Under the pieces are notes generated by a model. That model saw only the letters and a list, made by a program, of their open reading frames with translations, was not told the DNA's origin and did not search any database. The translations under genes and the position numbers were made by a program. Positions 42,412 through 52,954 of a stretch of DNA of 64,000 bases are shown piece by piece. This DNA is from Daedaleopsis sinensis. Taxonomy: Eukaryota > Basidiomycota > Agaricomycetes > Polyporales > Polyporaceae. Numbering within the stretch: position 1 is the first letter of the stretch; each line of letters starts with the position of its first letter. The stretch is from the NCBI GenBank assembly GCA_033807695.1, contig CM066307.1, forward strand, positions 744,001 through 808,000. Reading direction: 5' to 3'.

Positions 42412-45285
42412 ATGCTCGCAACCCGTTCCCTCCAAAACATACGAACGATGTCCACAGCGATGAACAACGCCACGGCAGCGCAGACCACCCTACCCAAGCT
42501 TAAGCTCAAGCGCGTCCCGATCTCCGCGCTGCCCCTCACCCCGCCCACACACTCGCTCATCCACGCGCTCACCGCAGACCCACAGACCCCGACCCCCGCA
42601 GCCTGGCGCGACACCCGGGCGGAGAGCCCGAGTCTGCAGCGCCGCCCGCGGCTCCTCGCGCCCCACGCGCACTTCTCGTACGTCGCGCCCTGCCCGCTCC
42701 CCTTTCCGTACCGCGTGGAGTACCCGGACGACGAGGATTCAGACGGGGCCGCGCAGGTCAGGGCGGTCGAGCAGTGGATGGTCGAGCGGGAGGCGCTGCG
42801 TGAGGTGCCCTCGGCTTCTGCTGTAGGAAAAGGAGGGTCGGAAATGGAGACGGGCGAGGGGCCGCGCTTGAGGAAGTACGTCGCGGAGAAGCGGGACGGG
42901 GCGCGGGTACTCATCGGGCTGGCGGAGACGGGGCTGCGGGACTGCGTGCCGCACCTGGATGTCGGGGATGCGTTCGAGCTGCTTGGGGCGCCGTCGCTCT
43001 CTGTCCCGCCCGGGCCCCGCCAGGACGGTCTTGCGGCGGACGGCACGACGGGGTCGAGCGACGCTGCGGTCGCGGCGCGGGAGGAGCTTATCGACGTCCT
43101 GAGCGGGCACGCGACGCTCATGAACGGCGCGGGCGAGGACGCGAAGACGCAGTGGGCCCCGTGGTCGCTGCGCTACAGCGGGCACCAGTTCGGCACGTTC
43201 GCGGGGCAGCTGGGCGACGGGCGGGCGATCTCTCTGCGTGAGTGCACACGCGAGTCTCGTTCACATCTCACATATGCTCTGTACTGTACAGTGAGCACGC
43301 CTCATCCGAGCGAGCCCGAGCTCTCGTACGAGCTGCAGCTCAAGGGCGCGGGGCGCACGCCGTTCTCGCGCACGGCGGACGGACTCGCCGTGCTCCGCTC
43401 GTCCATCCGCGAGTTCCTCTGCTCCGAAGGTGCGTTCGCAGTCTCTCACTCCGAGTCATGTCCAGGCCGGCGCGGACTCTGTTTCCCGCCCCGTCGCTCA
43501 CGGCCTCCCGCGTCCCAGCGATGCACGCACTCGGGATCCCGACGACGCGCTCGCTCGCGCTCGTACACCTCCCGACGCTCCCGGTCGAGCGCGAGCGCAT
43601 CGAGTCCGCGTGCGTCCTCACGCGCGTCGCGCCCTCGTTCGTCCGCATCGGCTCCTTCGAGGCCCTCAACCCGCCCGCGCAGATCTTCTTCCTCGGCGGC
43701 GGGCAGCAGGCCCCGCACCTCGACGCGCTCCGCGTCCTCGGCGAGTGGGTCGCGCGCCGCGTGCTGCGGCTCCCGGACGTCCGGTGGCGCGATGAGGCGG
43801 GAGGGGACGCATGGGGCACGAAGCTGGTGTTGGAGGTCGCGCGGCGGAACGCGCGGATGGTCGCCGGCTGGCAGGTGTACGGGTTCATGCACGGGGTGAT
43901 CAACACCGACAAGTGCGTGTGGGTTCGCGCGTCCTCACATGTGTTGTCGCTGAATTCCTGGGCAGTGTCTCGATTATGGGACTGACGATTGACTATGGTG
44001 AGCGCGGGTCGTGGCTCCTCTCCGTCCCACAGATTCTGAACAGACTCCGTAGGGCCGTATGCATTCATGGACGTCTTCAACCCCTGGCACATCTGCAACC
44101 ACAGCGACTCGGAAGGGCGATACGCTTACAAGGTAACGTACTCATTTTGCCATGCCTCGAATGTCCCCACGAGCTCACCTTGATGACCAACCCAAGTACC
44201 AACCCTCTGTAATGTGGGTCGCTCTCGAAATCACTCGCGTACATCTCGCCTTCTAACGATCTGCAACTTCCAGCATCCATGCTTTACGCTCACTCCTCGA
44301 TGCCCTCGCACCGCTCATCGGCGCGGAGGACGAGCTTGGGGGGAAAGCCGTGTCCCCAGGCTGGGCCGACAACGCGCCCAAGGAGAAGGTCAAAGAATGG
44401 GCCGAGCGCGGCAAAGAGCTCGTCAAGGAGGAGATGGAGCGCGTCGCCGAAGAGGCATGCGCGATCGAGTACGCGCGCCTCATGCACAAGGTCCGTCCTC
44501 CGTCCCTCCCATCTCACCCGTCCGCACCGTGACACTCACACTTGGTTTGACTCATCCACATCGACTGCCGTCGGTTCCCTATCCGTGTATCCGTGCATCG
44601 CGACTGTGACACACAACACAGCGGCTCGGGCTGCGCAGGACGGACAGGGACGACGAGTCGAAGCTCGGCCGGCCGCTCCTCGCGCTCATGGACGACCACA
44701 AGCTCGACTTCCACGGGACCTTCCGCCGGCTCTGCGCCTTCCGGCCGTCCCTCGCCGCCGCGGACGCGGGTCTGGAGGCGTTCGTCGACGGCCTGCTCGC
44801 GCTCACCCCAGAGCCGGAACGGCTCGACCGCGCTAAGGCGCACGGCGACTGGCAGAGCTGGCTGCGGCGCTACGCCGCGCGCATCGAGAGCGAACGCGAC
44901 TTGTGGACGGGGCCCGGGAGTGGGGGAGACGTGGACGTCGATGCGGCGCGGGAGAGGGAGATGCGAGCTGCGAACCCGCGGTTCGTGCTGAGGCAGTGGG
45001 TGCTCGAGGAGGTCATCCAGAAGGTCGAGACGGACGTGGAGAGCGGCACGCGGATCCTGCGCAAGGTGCTGCACGTGAGTGTTTCGAAACGCCTTTAGTG
45101 TTCACCTTGGGGTTCTGGCACTCATCAGTCACGGATAGATGGCTTGCAACCCATACGAGCCGTGGGGTGCCGAAGACCTGGACGAAGATGAGAACAAGCT
45201 TGATACAGAGGTCAGGGAGGAGAGGCGCTATTGCGGCATGGGCGAGAAGAAACTGCTTGGATTCCAGTGCAGTTGCTCCAGCTGA
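42412..45285 (+). CDS. fmp40: SelO-type protein adenylyltransferase (FMP40 homologue, about 767 aa)
   Basis: Nine exons join: 42412-43237, 43292-43429, 43519-43912, 43966-43997, 44053-44132, 44197-44213, 44274-44490, 44622-45074 and 45139-45285. SelO is a mitochondrial pseudokinase that transfers AMP to Ser/Thr/Tyr of redox proteins. Visible marks: [20 protein letters not shown], the nucleotide-binding [13 protein letters not shown], and the metal-binding [18 protein letters not shown] with Asn and Asp. The N-terminus [14 protein letters not shown] is Arg-rich and free of acids, like a mitochondrial presequence. The C-terminus is FQCSCSS; in animals the matching position is selenocysteine, here a Cys. 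Exon 6 is 17 nt and uses an AAG acceptor. It converges on Arp3 with 194 bases between stops. Confidence 0.93.
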
Positions 45286-45479
45286 GCTTGCCGGAATCCT
45301 TGCACCATCATGTATTATCAGCACGTTTGCATGGAATGAAATTTCCGTAACAATACTGGTCGATCGTCCAAGAGTAAGCGTCCATTGTCCGAGATGCGGT
45401 GATTCCAGGTTGATTTCTGTATACGAGTAGTAAAGTACACTGGCATTCTTTCCGTGACGTACATGTACACCGTCTAAGC

Positions 45480-47220
45480 CTATGTCGCGCTGCCGAAGAT
45501 TTGGTACCGTCGGCAGATGCTGGGGCCGATTTCGTCGTACTGTGCCTTCGTGTGGCAGGACGTGTAGAACTCGGGCTACGAAACGCGTTGTGTCAGCCAA
45601 ACGCTTCTGTGCTCACCGTTAAGACTTACCAGGGATGCCAGGAGGGAACCACCAAACCACACAGCGTAGCTGATGCATATAATCAGAAAGGGCTTCAAAC
45701 CTGCCGTTCCTCTCAGTGAACACGTACCGTTGACGCTTGTGAGAAATGACCTCGACGTCAACGCCGGATGACTATAGTATGCGTGAGTAAATGGCAGTAT
45801 ACTCTTCATATCAACACACACCCGGAGCTGGCTGCCACTTGCGGCTGCGCTCGCGTCCAAGCGACGGTCGACGATTTGCTTCAAGTCGCGCTTGAGGCGG
45901 TTCCCGAAGTGCTGGAACATGGTAGATCCACCAGACAAGACGATGTTCTGCGAAAGACGACGATATGCATACAGTTCAAGACCTGAACACGGAAACAACT
46001 CACCTTGTACAACCCCCGACGAACGTCGATGGGGGATTGTTGGATGACGGTGTCGACGATCTCGGGGAGTGGTGTGAGGAAGTCGGAAGAGTAGATCTCG
46101 GGGTTGAAGAAGATCTCAGGCGCAAGGAAACGTTCATAGCCAACATCGATCTCGTATTTCTTCAGGAGAGCCCCGCGTCAGTTTGCAGCATGCACCAATA
46201 AACGATTTGCGACGTACCCGTCCAGTCACCGTGTGCTCTCCCTCGTACCTCGCAAAGAACTTGTACGGCTCCTGGTCGTACTTCCTGAACTCCTTCACGA
46301 TGTCCTGGCAGACGTAGCTATATTGCTCCTTGACCTTCCCCGCGACCTTCAGCTGGTCTTCTGGTGGGACGTTCGCCATCTCCCCGCGTTCACGCATCAA
46401 GTTCAGGACGAATTGGGAGATGTCACGCCCTGCGATGGGGATGTGCTTGATAGCACTTCCGATCACATATCCTTCAGCGCAAGGAATGACGTGGGTGACA
46501 CCGTCTCCGGAGTCAATCACAGTGCCGGTCAGGGTGCGGTCGGTCACGCGGTTCGAGGACCAGGACGCGGCGAGTGCGAGGACGGCCTGCACGGCGATGT
46601 ACAGCCCCTTGATATTGAACGACTCGAAGAAGATCTCCGCGGTTTGCTCACGATTCTCTGGTGGGTTCAATGGGGGCTCGGTCTAAGGCAACAGGTAGGA
46701 TCGCGCGAGATCAGATGCACGGACCGCGAGCGGCTGAGGACGACGCACCAGGAGAAAGTAGTGGTCCTCCGGCTCCGCACGCAGATACTTGAAGATCGTC
46801 TGTTCCCAGTAACGCTCCATGTAGTCCCAGTTCTCGATCTGACCGTGTCGGATAGGGTAGTTGACGCCATAGCCCGGGGTTTGGGCATTGGCGAGGGCCT
46901 CATCGCCGATGAAGAAATCAAGGTCCTCGACGCCGCGTTTCGATGCGAGGTGACCGGGCTTGGAGGGCACAGAGGGACCACGACTGGGTTGTGATGCTGG
47001 ACCACGCGTGGCTATGGCGGTAGGGAACACACTAACATGGAGGTGAACACCAGCAACGGATGGACATGGGCCTCCGATGCTCACAATGATGGATCGGAAT
47101 TGCCGGCGAACCTTAGGGAACATATGAGAAAGCAGCGGACAGCTCGAAGTCACCACACACGTACCCAACTTTTGAGAAGCCAGTTCCATTGTCGCAGATA
47201 ATCGGGGCGAGCACAGACAT
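45480..47220 (-). CDS. arp3: Actin-related protein 3, Arp2/3 complex (about 430 aa)
   Basis: Nine exons join: 47220-47165, 47111-47085, 47031-46749, 46682-46218, 46159-46004, 45947-45822, 45771-45728, 45669-45630 and 45575-45480. It begins [20 protein letters not shown], the actin phosphate-1 loop, and continues with DFFIGDEAL and [20 protein letters not shown]. Phosphate-2 is [13 protein letters not shown], and the adenosine loop is [20 protein letters not shown]. The protein ends [20 protein letters not shown] followed by a short tail. The insert after [19 protein letters not shown] is the Arp3-type insertion. With Arp2 and five ARPC subunits it nucleates branched actin at endocytic patches and hyphal tips. 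The exon 2/3 junctions (47111, 47031) give [19 protein letters not shown]. Its start lies 114 bases from the tRNA gene. Confidence 0.95.
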
Positions 47221-47334
47221 CGTCGTACAGTCCAAAGCTGGTCCAAAGACAAGCAGCTGCGCGCCCAGCCTGACGCGTCTGAACGCCATGAGCCTAAAGC
47301 GGAAATGGTAGCAAAACAGTTCACACAAACACAT

Positions 47335-47428
47335 GGGTCGGTGGCGTAGTTGGTTATCGCATCTGTCTAACAGGGATAGAATTCCTAAAGTACACAGAAG
47401 GTCCTCAGTTCGATCCTGGGCCGACTCA
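47335..47428 (+). tRNA. tRNA-Val (AAC) with a 20-nt intron
   Basis: A full cloverleaf can be drawn. The acceptor stem pairs 47335-47341 (GGGTCGG) with 47421-47427 (CCGACTC), with discriminator A at 47428 and one G-T pair. The D arm is GCGTAGTTGGTTATCGC. The anticodon stem TCTGT pairs with ACAGA around loop CTAACAC, anticodon AAC. The T arm is CTCAG-TTCGATC-CTGGG. A 20-nt intron (47373-47392) interrupts the loop after base 37, the canonical site. Internal A- and B-box sequences are present, and a T-rich run (47429-47436, TTCTTTTT) follows as a Pol III stop. It lies between the Arp3 start and the ATG17 stop. Confidence 0.93.
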
Positions 47429-47436
47429 TTCTTTTT
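47429..47436 (+). terminator. Pol III T-run after tRNA-Val
   Basis: TTCTTTTT immediately follows the tRNA discriminator base. Runs of four or more T on the coding strand end RNA polymerase III transcription. Confidence 0.7.
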
Positions 47437-47508
47437 GTGTATCATCGTTTTGTTAATCAAGGACGCAATAGTTCATCTTTCCTAACAATCAGGCACTCTA
47501 CAAATATG

Positions 47509-49480
47509 TTAAAGACTCTGACTGGTCGCCATCCCGACTTCGACACTCTGCGACCTCACCTTCGCCTGATATTCGTTCAGTTATAAATAGCTTACTCGGT
47601 AAATTTCATGCTTACCTGCTCTATTAAATCGTTGTCGAGGGTTGGCAGTGTCTCTAGAGGCTCATTGTTCCACGTCGAGATCGTCCAGCGGTTTGGGGGG
47701 TTCTCGACACAAAGAGAGAAATCCTCCGGGAGATACTGTGCGTGTTCTGTCTGGAACTCGGCTCGAAGCAAACCCTCCTCTGTCGCGGACAAGTTCAGCT
47801 CGATATACATTGGAGCACACTGCCACAATGCCGGTCAAGACGTACCTTCGGCCAGAGCATCAAGTTGGCTTGTCATAGTTGCCACAATGCGCTGCGCCGC
47901 TTCGCGGTACTGCCGCCGCCGCGCGAGCTCCAGGACGAGCTTACTGTACGCGTATTGATACGAGGTGTACTTGTGGTGCAGCTCTTCAAGGGGCCGCAGT
48001 TGTGCGTGGAGGAACGAAAGGTGCTCGATGCTCTGGTTCTGGAACTCGTTCAGCTTTCAGGAGCCAAGAAGCGTGCGAATCTTGATTCATACCTCGATCT
48101 CCTGTTGTCGTTCCAGCATCTCCGTCATGATGTCCCCGAGCTCGTCAAGATCGTCGAGGGTGCTCTTATGAATCTCCACGTGTGCCTGCGCAGCCGCTTT
48201 AGCGGACAGCAATTGTTCGCTATGCGTTAGTCGCGAATAAGCACCGAGCGAAATTGCATGAAGTTGAGTGAATGACTGACTGAATCTCTTTGCTAGACTG
48301 CACACCGGCTTCTAGCTCTGCTATGATCACTGGGAGAGCGTTCGCGTCTTGATTCATGTCTATTGCCGGAGTGAGTAGACTGTTAACACTAAATTAAAAG
48401 CATACATATACCGACGTTGTATGTCCTCCTCGTGGAACTCCGTGCCGGCCTCATAGTCATGCAGGGCATCCGACATGTTGTCGTAGTGATGTGTTAACAA
48501 TCCAAGCTCTTCCGCCATCTTGACCGATATGCTTTCCTGCGATGCGAACACCTGTTCCAACGACGGCAATTTCACGTCGGCCGGGACGTTCTCCCTAATT
48601 GTTCCGATGGTCTTCGACAGCGACTCCGGGTAGTCAGACGTGGTTGCAAGGATGTCCTGAGTGCACGCATGATGTATTGGTCGGAGTAGCAGTATGAACA
48701 ACACAATGAGAACCTACGTCAAGCTCGAGCCGGTCCTTCTCAATCGTGTCCAGCAGATCCTCAATGGCGCGTTCGTCTACGAAGTCCCGCAACGTCTTCC
48801 ACCGACTCCTGTCCGCGCGTCTGCTCTTCCGCTCTAGCAGCCTGACGATAGGAGAGCGGTTGCGTATCGTGTCGGTCGGACTCTGGCGAGGACTAGGGCT
48901 GAATCGTGGAGGACCGAAGGGAGTCGTGTCATCCTCGGCATTGTGATTCGCATCCTGCTCGTCGTCCGAGTTGTTCTGGCTCCCGAACGGAGAGGAGTCG
49001 GTGGAGGCGGAATGGAAGTCCGGTGGGACGGACTGGAGACCGAGGGAGTCCAGCACGGCGTCGAGCGCGTGAGTGCGTTGATCCCGAATGTGGTCCCACT
49101 CCTGCGCGAATTCGCGTTACGGTATTGCGCTGAACATCGGAGACAGCACGCACCTCCACTTGTGTCTCGAGCTCTGAACGCTTCTGCTCGATACTCTTAG
49201 CTACCTGTGCGGCGAGCTGCAGGTGTGCACGGTTTGGTCTTGTCTTGGGTCCCGAGGGAAAGGCAATGGCACTCACTATGAGCTGGTCAAGCACCGCCTC
49301 TGACATCCATCGGACTTGCGCATCCAACGCGAGCACGTCCACGGACGTTTGCGCGGAAGCTGAAGATATGGCGCTCGCGCGTATACATAGGTCTTTCCCC
49401 TCTTGCAGCGCGTCCTTCGACTGTAGCACAAGTGAGACAATGTGCGATTGTTCAGAACTAGCTGATGGTGATTGAGACAT
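47509..49480 (-). CDS. atg17: Autophagy scaffold ATG17 (about 508 aa)
   Basis: Nine exons join: 49480-49277, 49216-49154, 49101-48718, 48656-48416, 48359-48281, 48219-48093, 48053-47846, 47779-47616 and 47565-47509. The start MSQSPSASSEQSHIVSLVLQ leads into SKDALQEGKDLCIRASAIS and VLALDAQVRWMSEAVLDQL, the conserved ATG17 N-terminal helices. Most of the rest is amphipathic helix (for example LDDLDELGDIMTEMLERQQE), fitting the S-shaped coiled-coil dimer. ATG17 organises the Atg1 kinase complex at the phagophore assembly site. A Ser/Asp-rich insert with PRFSPSPRQSPT lies at residues 115-165 and could be phosphorylated. Two choices are uncertain: the weak donor GTCGGT at 48415, and the final intron, whose retention would end the protein at 47592 with seven other residues. 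Confidence 0.85.
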
Positions 49481-49608
49481 TCCAGATAGTGTCAAAGCCA
49501 AGAAGTAAATGGATGAGTATTGGCCATCGCAGGTCCGGGGCACGAGGGTCACAGCTGTACTGTGTACGTATAACGGTGAACGAGAGTCGGTGTTCTCACC
49601 GTGACCGT
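49481..49608. other. ATG17 upstream region
   Basis: Short promoter segment between the ATG17 start and the MITE-like element. It includes a TTCTCACCGTGAC stretch (49593-49605), part of an outer, imperfect inverted repeat with 50184-50197. Confidence 0.5.
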
Positions 49609-50135
49609 GCCACCGTAGGACCCCCGAATATCCGCCTAGAGCTTTGATCCCAAAAATGCCAGTTTCGGTGATTTTTTGACCGGCCTTTGACCCCCAATTT
49701 CGGTGATTTGTCCCATAACTTGCCCAAAAACCGGTTAGATTCGGTGTTTTCAGGCATATAGGCTTCAAAAGCGCTCGGGCGCTTAGCAGATCTGCGAGCA
49801 ATTTGACGCCGCCTGCTTTCCTCTCCTTATAATGATGGGTTTGATACGACTTTATAAGCGTGTAGGGAAACCTATTCAACGGTGAAAGCGAGGTTAGTTA
49901 ATGACAATTTCTCGGCCAGCTCGGCCCAGCTCGGCCTCCGGTGACCGGTCAGGGCATATTCGGTGGTCCGGTGGATACAAGCCGTCGGCCAAGGTGTGTA
50001 TTTCGGGCATACAACATCGGCCTCCAACAGGCCAGATTTCGGTGATTTGGATCAAACTTTGCGGGCCCTCCGGGCCCGTTTTCGGTGGTCGGGGGATCGG
50101 AGCTCTGGGCGTATATTCGGGGGTCCTGCCACCGT
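49609..50135. mobile_element. Non-autonomous inverted-repeat element (MITE) with 8-bp target duplication
   Basis: Two 35-bp arms face each other: 49617-49651 and 50093-50127. Reversed, they differ at only 4 of 35 positions (both begin AGGACCCCCGAATAT, allowing one mismatch). The same 8 bases, GCCACCGT, flank both outer ends at 49609-49616 and 50128-50135, as expected of a target-site duplication. The 511-bp element has no coding capacity. The interior repeats the motif TTCGGTG at least six times. An 8-bp duplication is typical of hAT transposons, so a hAT-derived MITE is the best guess; the ends do not match the common hAT CAG...CTG pattern. It sits 129 bases upstream of ATG17. Confidence 0.8.
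49666..50090 (+). repeat. Dispersed TTCGGTG motif array inside the MITE
   Basis: Near-identical units (TTTCGGTGATTT or ATTCGGTG) occur around 49666, 49698, 49738, 49958, 50037 and 50080, all on the plus strand. The spacing is irregular, so this is not a simple tandem repeat. Confidence 0.6.
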
Positions 50136-50331
50136 GCCGGTGGCCACTCGGCGCCTCCTACAACATATACACGTGCCATTTCGTCACGGTGAAAGACGCC
50201 GAATATTGCTGAACCATCGTGGACTCTGGAGCCGACTCGCTCTCCAAGTCTTCGACTACTACAGTCTTGACAGTAATATCGATATCAATGCCACAGCCTT
50301 TGCAGCAAACCACGATCGCCCATAACTCCTG

Positions 50332-50846
50332 ATGGCGTCTTCAGCTCACTCCGTGGCTAAAAATTTCCGGAGAACAGTCTGCAGATGCTGTTTTCCACCA
50401 CCGCGATTGTTTCCTGCACCGGGTGGTGTAGTCGTTCAAGTCAGAAATCTGGCGGACAAAGCGCAGCGAGGTAACAAGGTATCCCGCACTTTCTTTTACC
50501 CTTGATGAGTCTCACAGAGCCTCTAACAGAGTGTTCAGCAGACAGATGCAACGGGTTCTAGCATCTCATGGCAGCCGACAACGCGCTAGCCAGACGCAGA
50601 TGAAGAACATACGCCCTCTAGCGCAACAGAGCCAGACAGCACCAAGAAGATGACTGTGGCAGAAAGAGATGCTGCGTTGATGAACAGTTGGAAAGAGCGA
50701 CAGGGCTCGCTTGCTAATGCGGAACTTGAAGACGGTCAACTCGAAGGAGGATATCGACGTAATGTGGTACGTTTCTTTCTAAACTAATGATCTCCTTCCT
50801 CCGCTCACTCCTTGCTCAGAAAGCCAACATCTTCCGCTACATATGA
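50332..50846 (+). CDS. Small unrecognised protein, possibly mitochondrial (about 116 aa)
   Basis: Three exons join in frame: 50332-50478, 50590-50766 and 50820-50846. The first codes an Arg/Ser/Ala start without acids (MASSAHSVAKNFRRTVCRCC), like a mitochondrial presequence. The second is hydrophilic and helical (MTVAERDAALMNSWKERQGS, then LEDGQLEGGYRRN). The last exon ends KANIFRYI. The 53-nt final intron has good donor, branch and acceptor sites. If the nearer acceptor at 50529 is used instead of 50589, the frame continues through 19 sensible residues but meets a TAG at 50587. I recognise no family. The gene model is plausible, not proven. Confidence 0.5.
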
Positions 50847-51283
50847 CCCGCTGTGCATAGGGTCTAATCACAGAGATGATAGTAAAGGATGATCAGCTGC
50901 AACGCGCAGCTCAAACGGGTGAACTTTAAGGTGGTGTTTCAACCGCTTGAACCACCCCTGCTCTGTGCTGCTCTGTGGTAGAGCGGCGAGCCTGGTCGTA
51001 GTCTATGACTGTGACTTTGAAGTCCAGGATGCGGAAGAAACACGGTCCCGTGATTGTGACCAAATGTGACAAGTCGCGACGATCTGATAGACGAAGCTGA
51101 AGCGGATCGTGCAGAGTCGTGTAGGATCGTTTTGAAGCTCGTCAGCTCCAGCTAGGCGACACCCGTCATCGTTGTGGCACAGATGCATGGCAACCGATAC
51201 AATGCCTCGCGGTGACGAGCATGCTTAAATAGTGCCCATGTCGATTCTCTCTTTCACCAACTCCTTGCTTTTCTTCCCCGACC
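50847..51283. other. Intergenic, promoter of the acidic-tail gene
   Basis: No gene seen. A TTAAATAG element at 51225-51232 lies about 55 bases before the ATG at 51284 and may be a TATA-like box. Confidence 0.45.
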
Positions 51284-52954
51284 ATGTCCTCAGCCAAGAA
51301 ATCGTCTACGCCATACTCTCGCCTTCTGACACTCCGTCTCTCTCCGCGGCAGTATCAGGAGTATGTCGCGTCACGCAAGCCACAGTGCACGCCCCGAAAC
51401 GACTCAAAGAACACAGCTGACACATCCGGCATGCAAGCGATTGTCGTTCGAGGTTACAATGCGGACGCAGTCGCTGCTATCGAGGCAGCTACAGCTGGTA
51501 AAGCGGACCACTTGAAGACCACGTATGTCAATGGAAAATACATGGTGTGTACCAAATGCCACGCCCATTGCGTGTGACACCGACTTACCTTCGAGTCCTG
51601 ACAGTCGACGGTTGTTGATCAAGTCGAGGAACTGCTCCTTGTTCCAGCCAAACATTGGGTAAGTCCTGCATGCCAACAAGAATGTACTGCATTATGCTTA
51701 TGCCCCAGAAGCGCTTGACTCCACGGGCAGTTCTGAAGAACCCCCAGGATACTCTGGTCGGAGACTCGTCCAAGAAAGCATCTCAGAGACCAAAAGGTGA
51801 GACTCACAGTCTATGCGGACTCCTGAACGGGTCGTGACACTGTTTCTTCAGAATTGGTCCTCGTGCCCGAGGACGCAGTAGTCTGTTACCTCTCGGGACA
51901 TGAATATATGCGCGAATGGAAGCGACTGAAGCCCGCCGAAACTGCTATCAGGAGCTCCTCCGACACTCTCCCACACGCACAGGCCTTATTCCATCTGCTT
52001 TCGCCAGCACCCGACCTGCATTGGGGCCGCTACACGGCGCAGCGACAGGAGGCTGAATGGACATACGCGCGCATGCGAGAGCGTCTTGCGATGGAGCTCA
52101 CTATCGGGCCTTTCAACGAGAAGATCAAATACGGTATAGAGAGCATCTTGCAGCATACGAAGCTCAGTGAGAACGAACAAGCCATCGTCGCAGATGGAGT
52201 GCTTCCCCAAGGAATGGAGGTGTGGGACGACCACTACGAGGGCGTGTATGTACGTATCGCCGTCCTTCATCTCCGGCAGAGGACACTGAACCCTAATAAT
52301 CCGTGTGTGCAGCTGCTAGACGTGAAAGCATTCACACGTATCTTCTCCCCGACACGCCCCAGCATGGTGGACGTGTACCTGTTTTACCCCTGCCCATACT
52401 GGTGCAAAGTGTTGTACCGCATCCACGACCCCACTCCGCCCGCAGAGGAGCGCCCCGAGATCTTCTACATCCGCACCACCGAGGAAGTCGTGGCAGGCCG
52501 AGACGGATGGCGCTTCGTCTTCGACGTCCGTATCGACGAGGTCCCCCTCGGGCGCGGCAGAGGGACCAAGGACATCGAACGGAACACGTGGGAGCTCCGC
52601 CAGGCGGACGCAGAGCGCCTCCACGACGTTCTCTTCTCGAACGGGGAACTCGGGGACAAGGTCTCGCTGCTTGACACTGTGCTTTTCGTGCTCGCGTCCG
52701 TTGGGTTCCACCTGCGGATGCGGAACCCGGCGGAGAAGTATAGCAGAGACGAGTTTGGGGGCCCGGAGGGGCCCGAGTTCAAGATCGGCAAGTGCGAGTG
52801 GATCGCGAGCAACTTGCGTGCGGCGTGTGGCGTGCCGCTGCCTGGTGAAAAGGCGGAAACGAAGCAGGTCATCGAGGACGACAGCGACTATGGACGCGAT
52901 GCGCTCGACGAAGAGGATGACGATGACGACGACGACGACGAAGACGATTACTAG
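51284..52954 (+). CDS. Unrecognised protein with acidic C-terminal tail (about 480 aa)
   Basis: Five exons join in frame: 51284-51544, 51605-51658, 51709-51796, 51852-52249 and 52313-52954. The N-terminus (MSSAKKSSTPYSRLLTLRLS) is basic. Exon 2 codes a short helix (STVVDQVEELLLVPAKHW). The central part is well folded-looking, with aromatic-rich segments such as VDVYLFYPCPYWCKVLYR and GWRFVFDVRIDEVPLGRG. The last 25 residues are almost all Asp/Glu (EEDDDDDDDDEDDY), as in histone- or nucleic-acid-associated proteins, though this is weak evidence. I do not recognise the family. The last intron (52250-52312) is 63 nt, has no stop, and keeps frame if retained. An overlapping frame from 51232 is likely spurious. 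Confidence 0.75.

Noticed and set aside
48380..48411. 32-nt intron option in ATG17
   Set aside because: Keeps frame but is shorter than any other intron here; the 56-nt option with donor GTCGGT matches the expected helix better.
51232..51420. Frame starting MPMSILSFTNSLLFFPD
   Set aside because: It looked like an F-box start, but it cannot be spliced in frame to the downstream exons, whereas the ATG at 51284 can.
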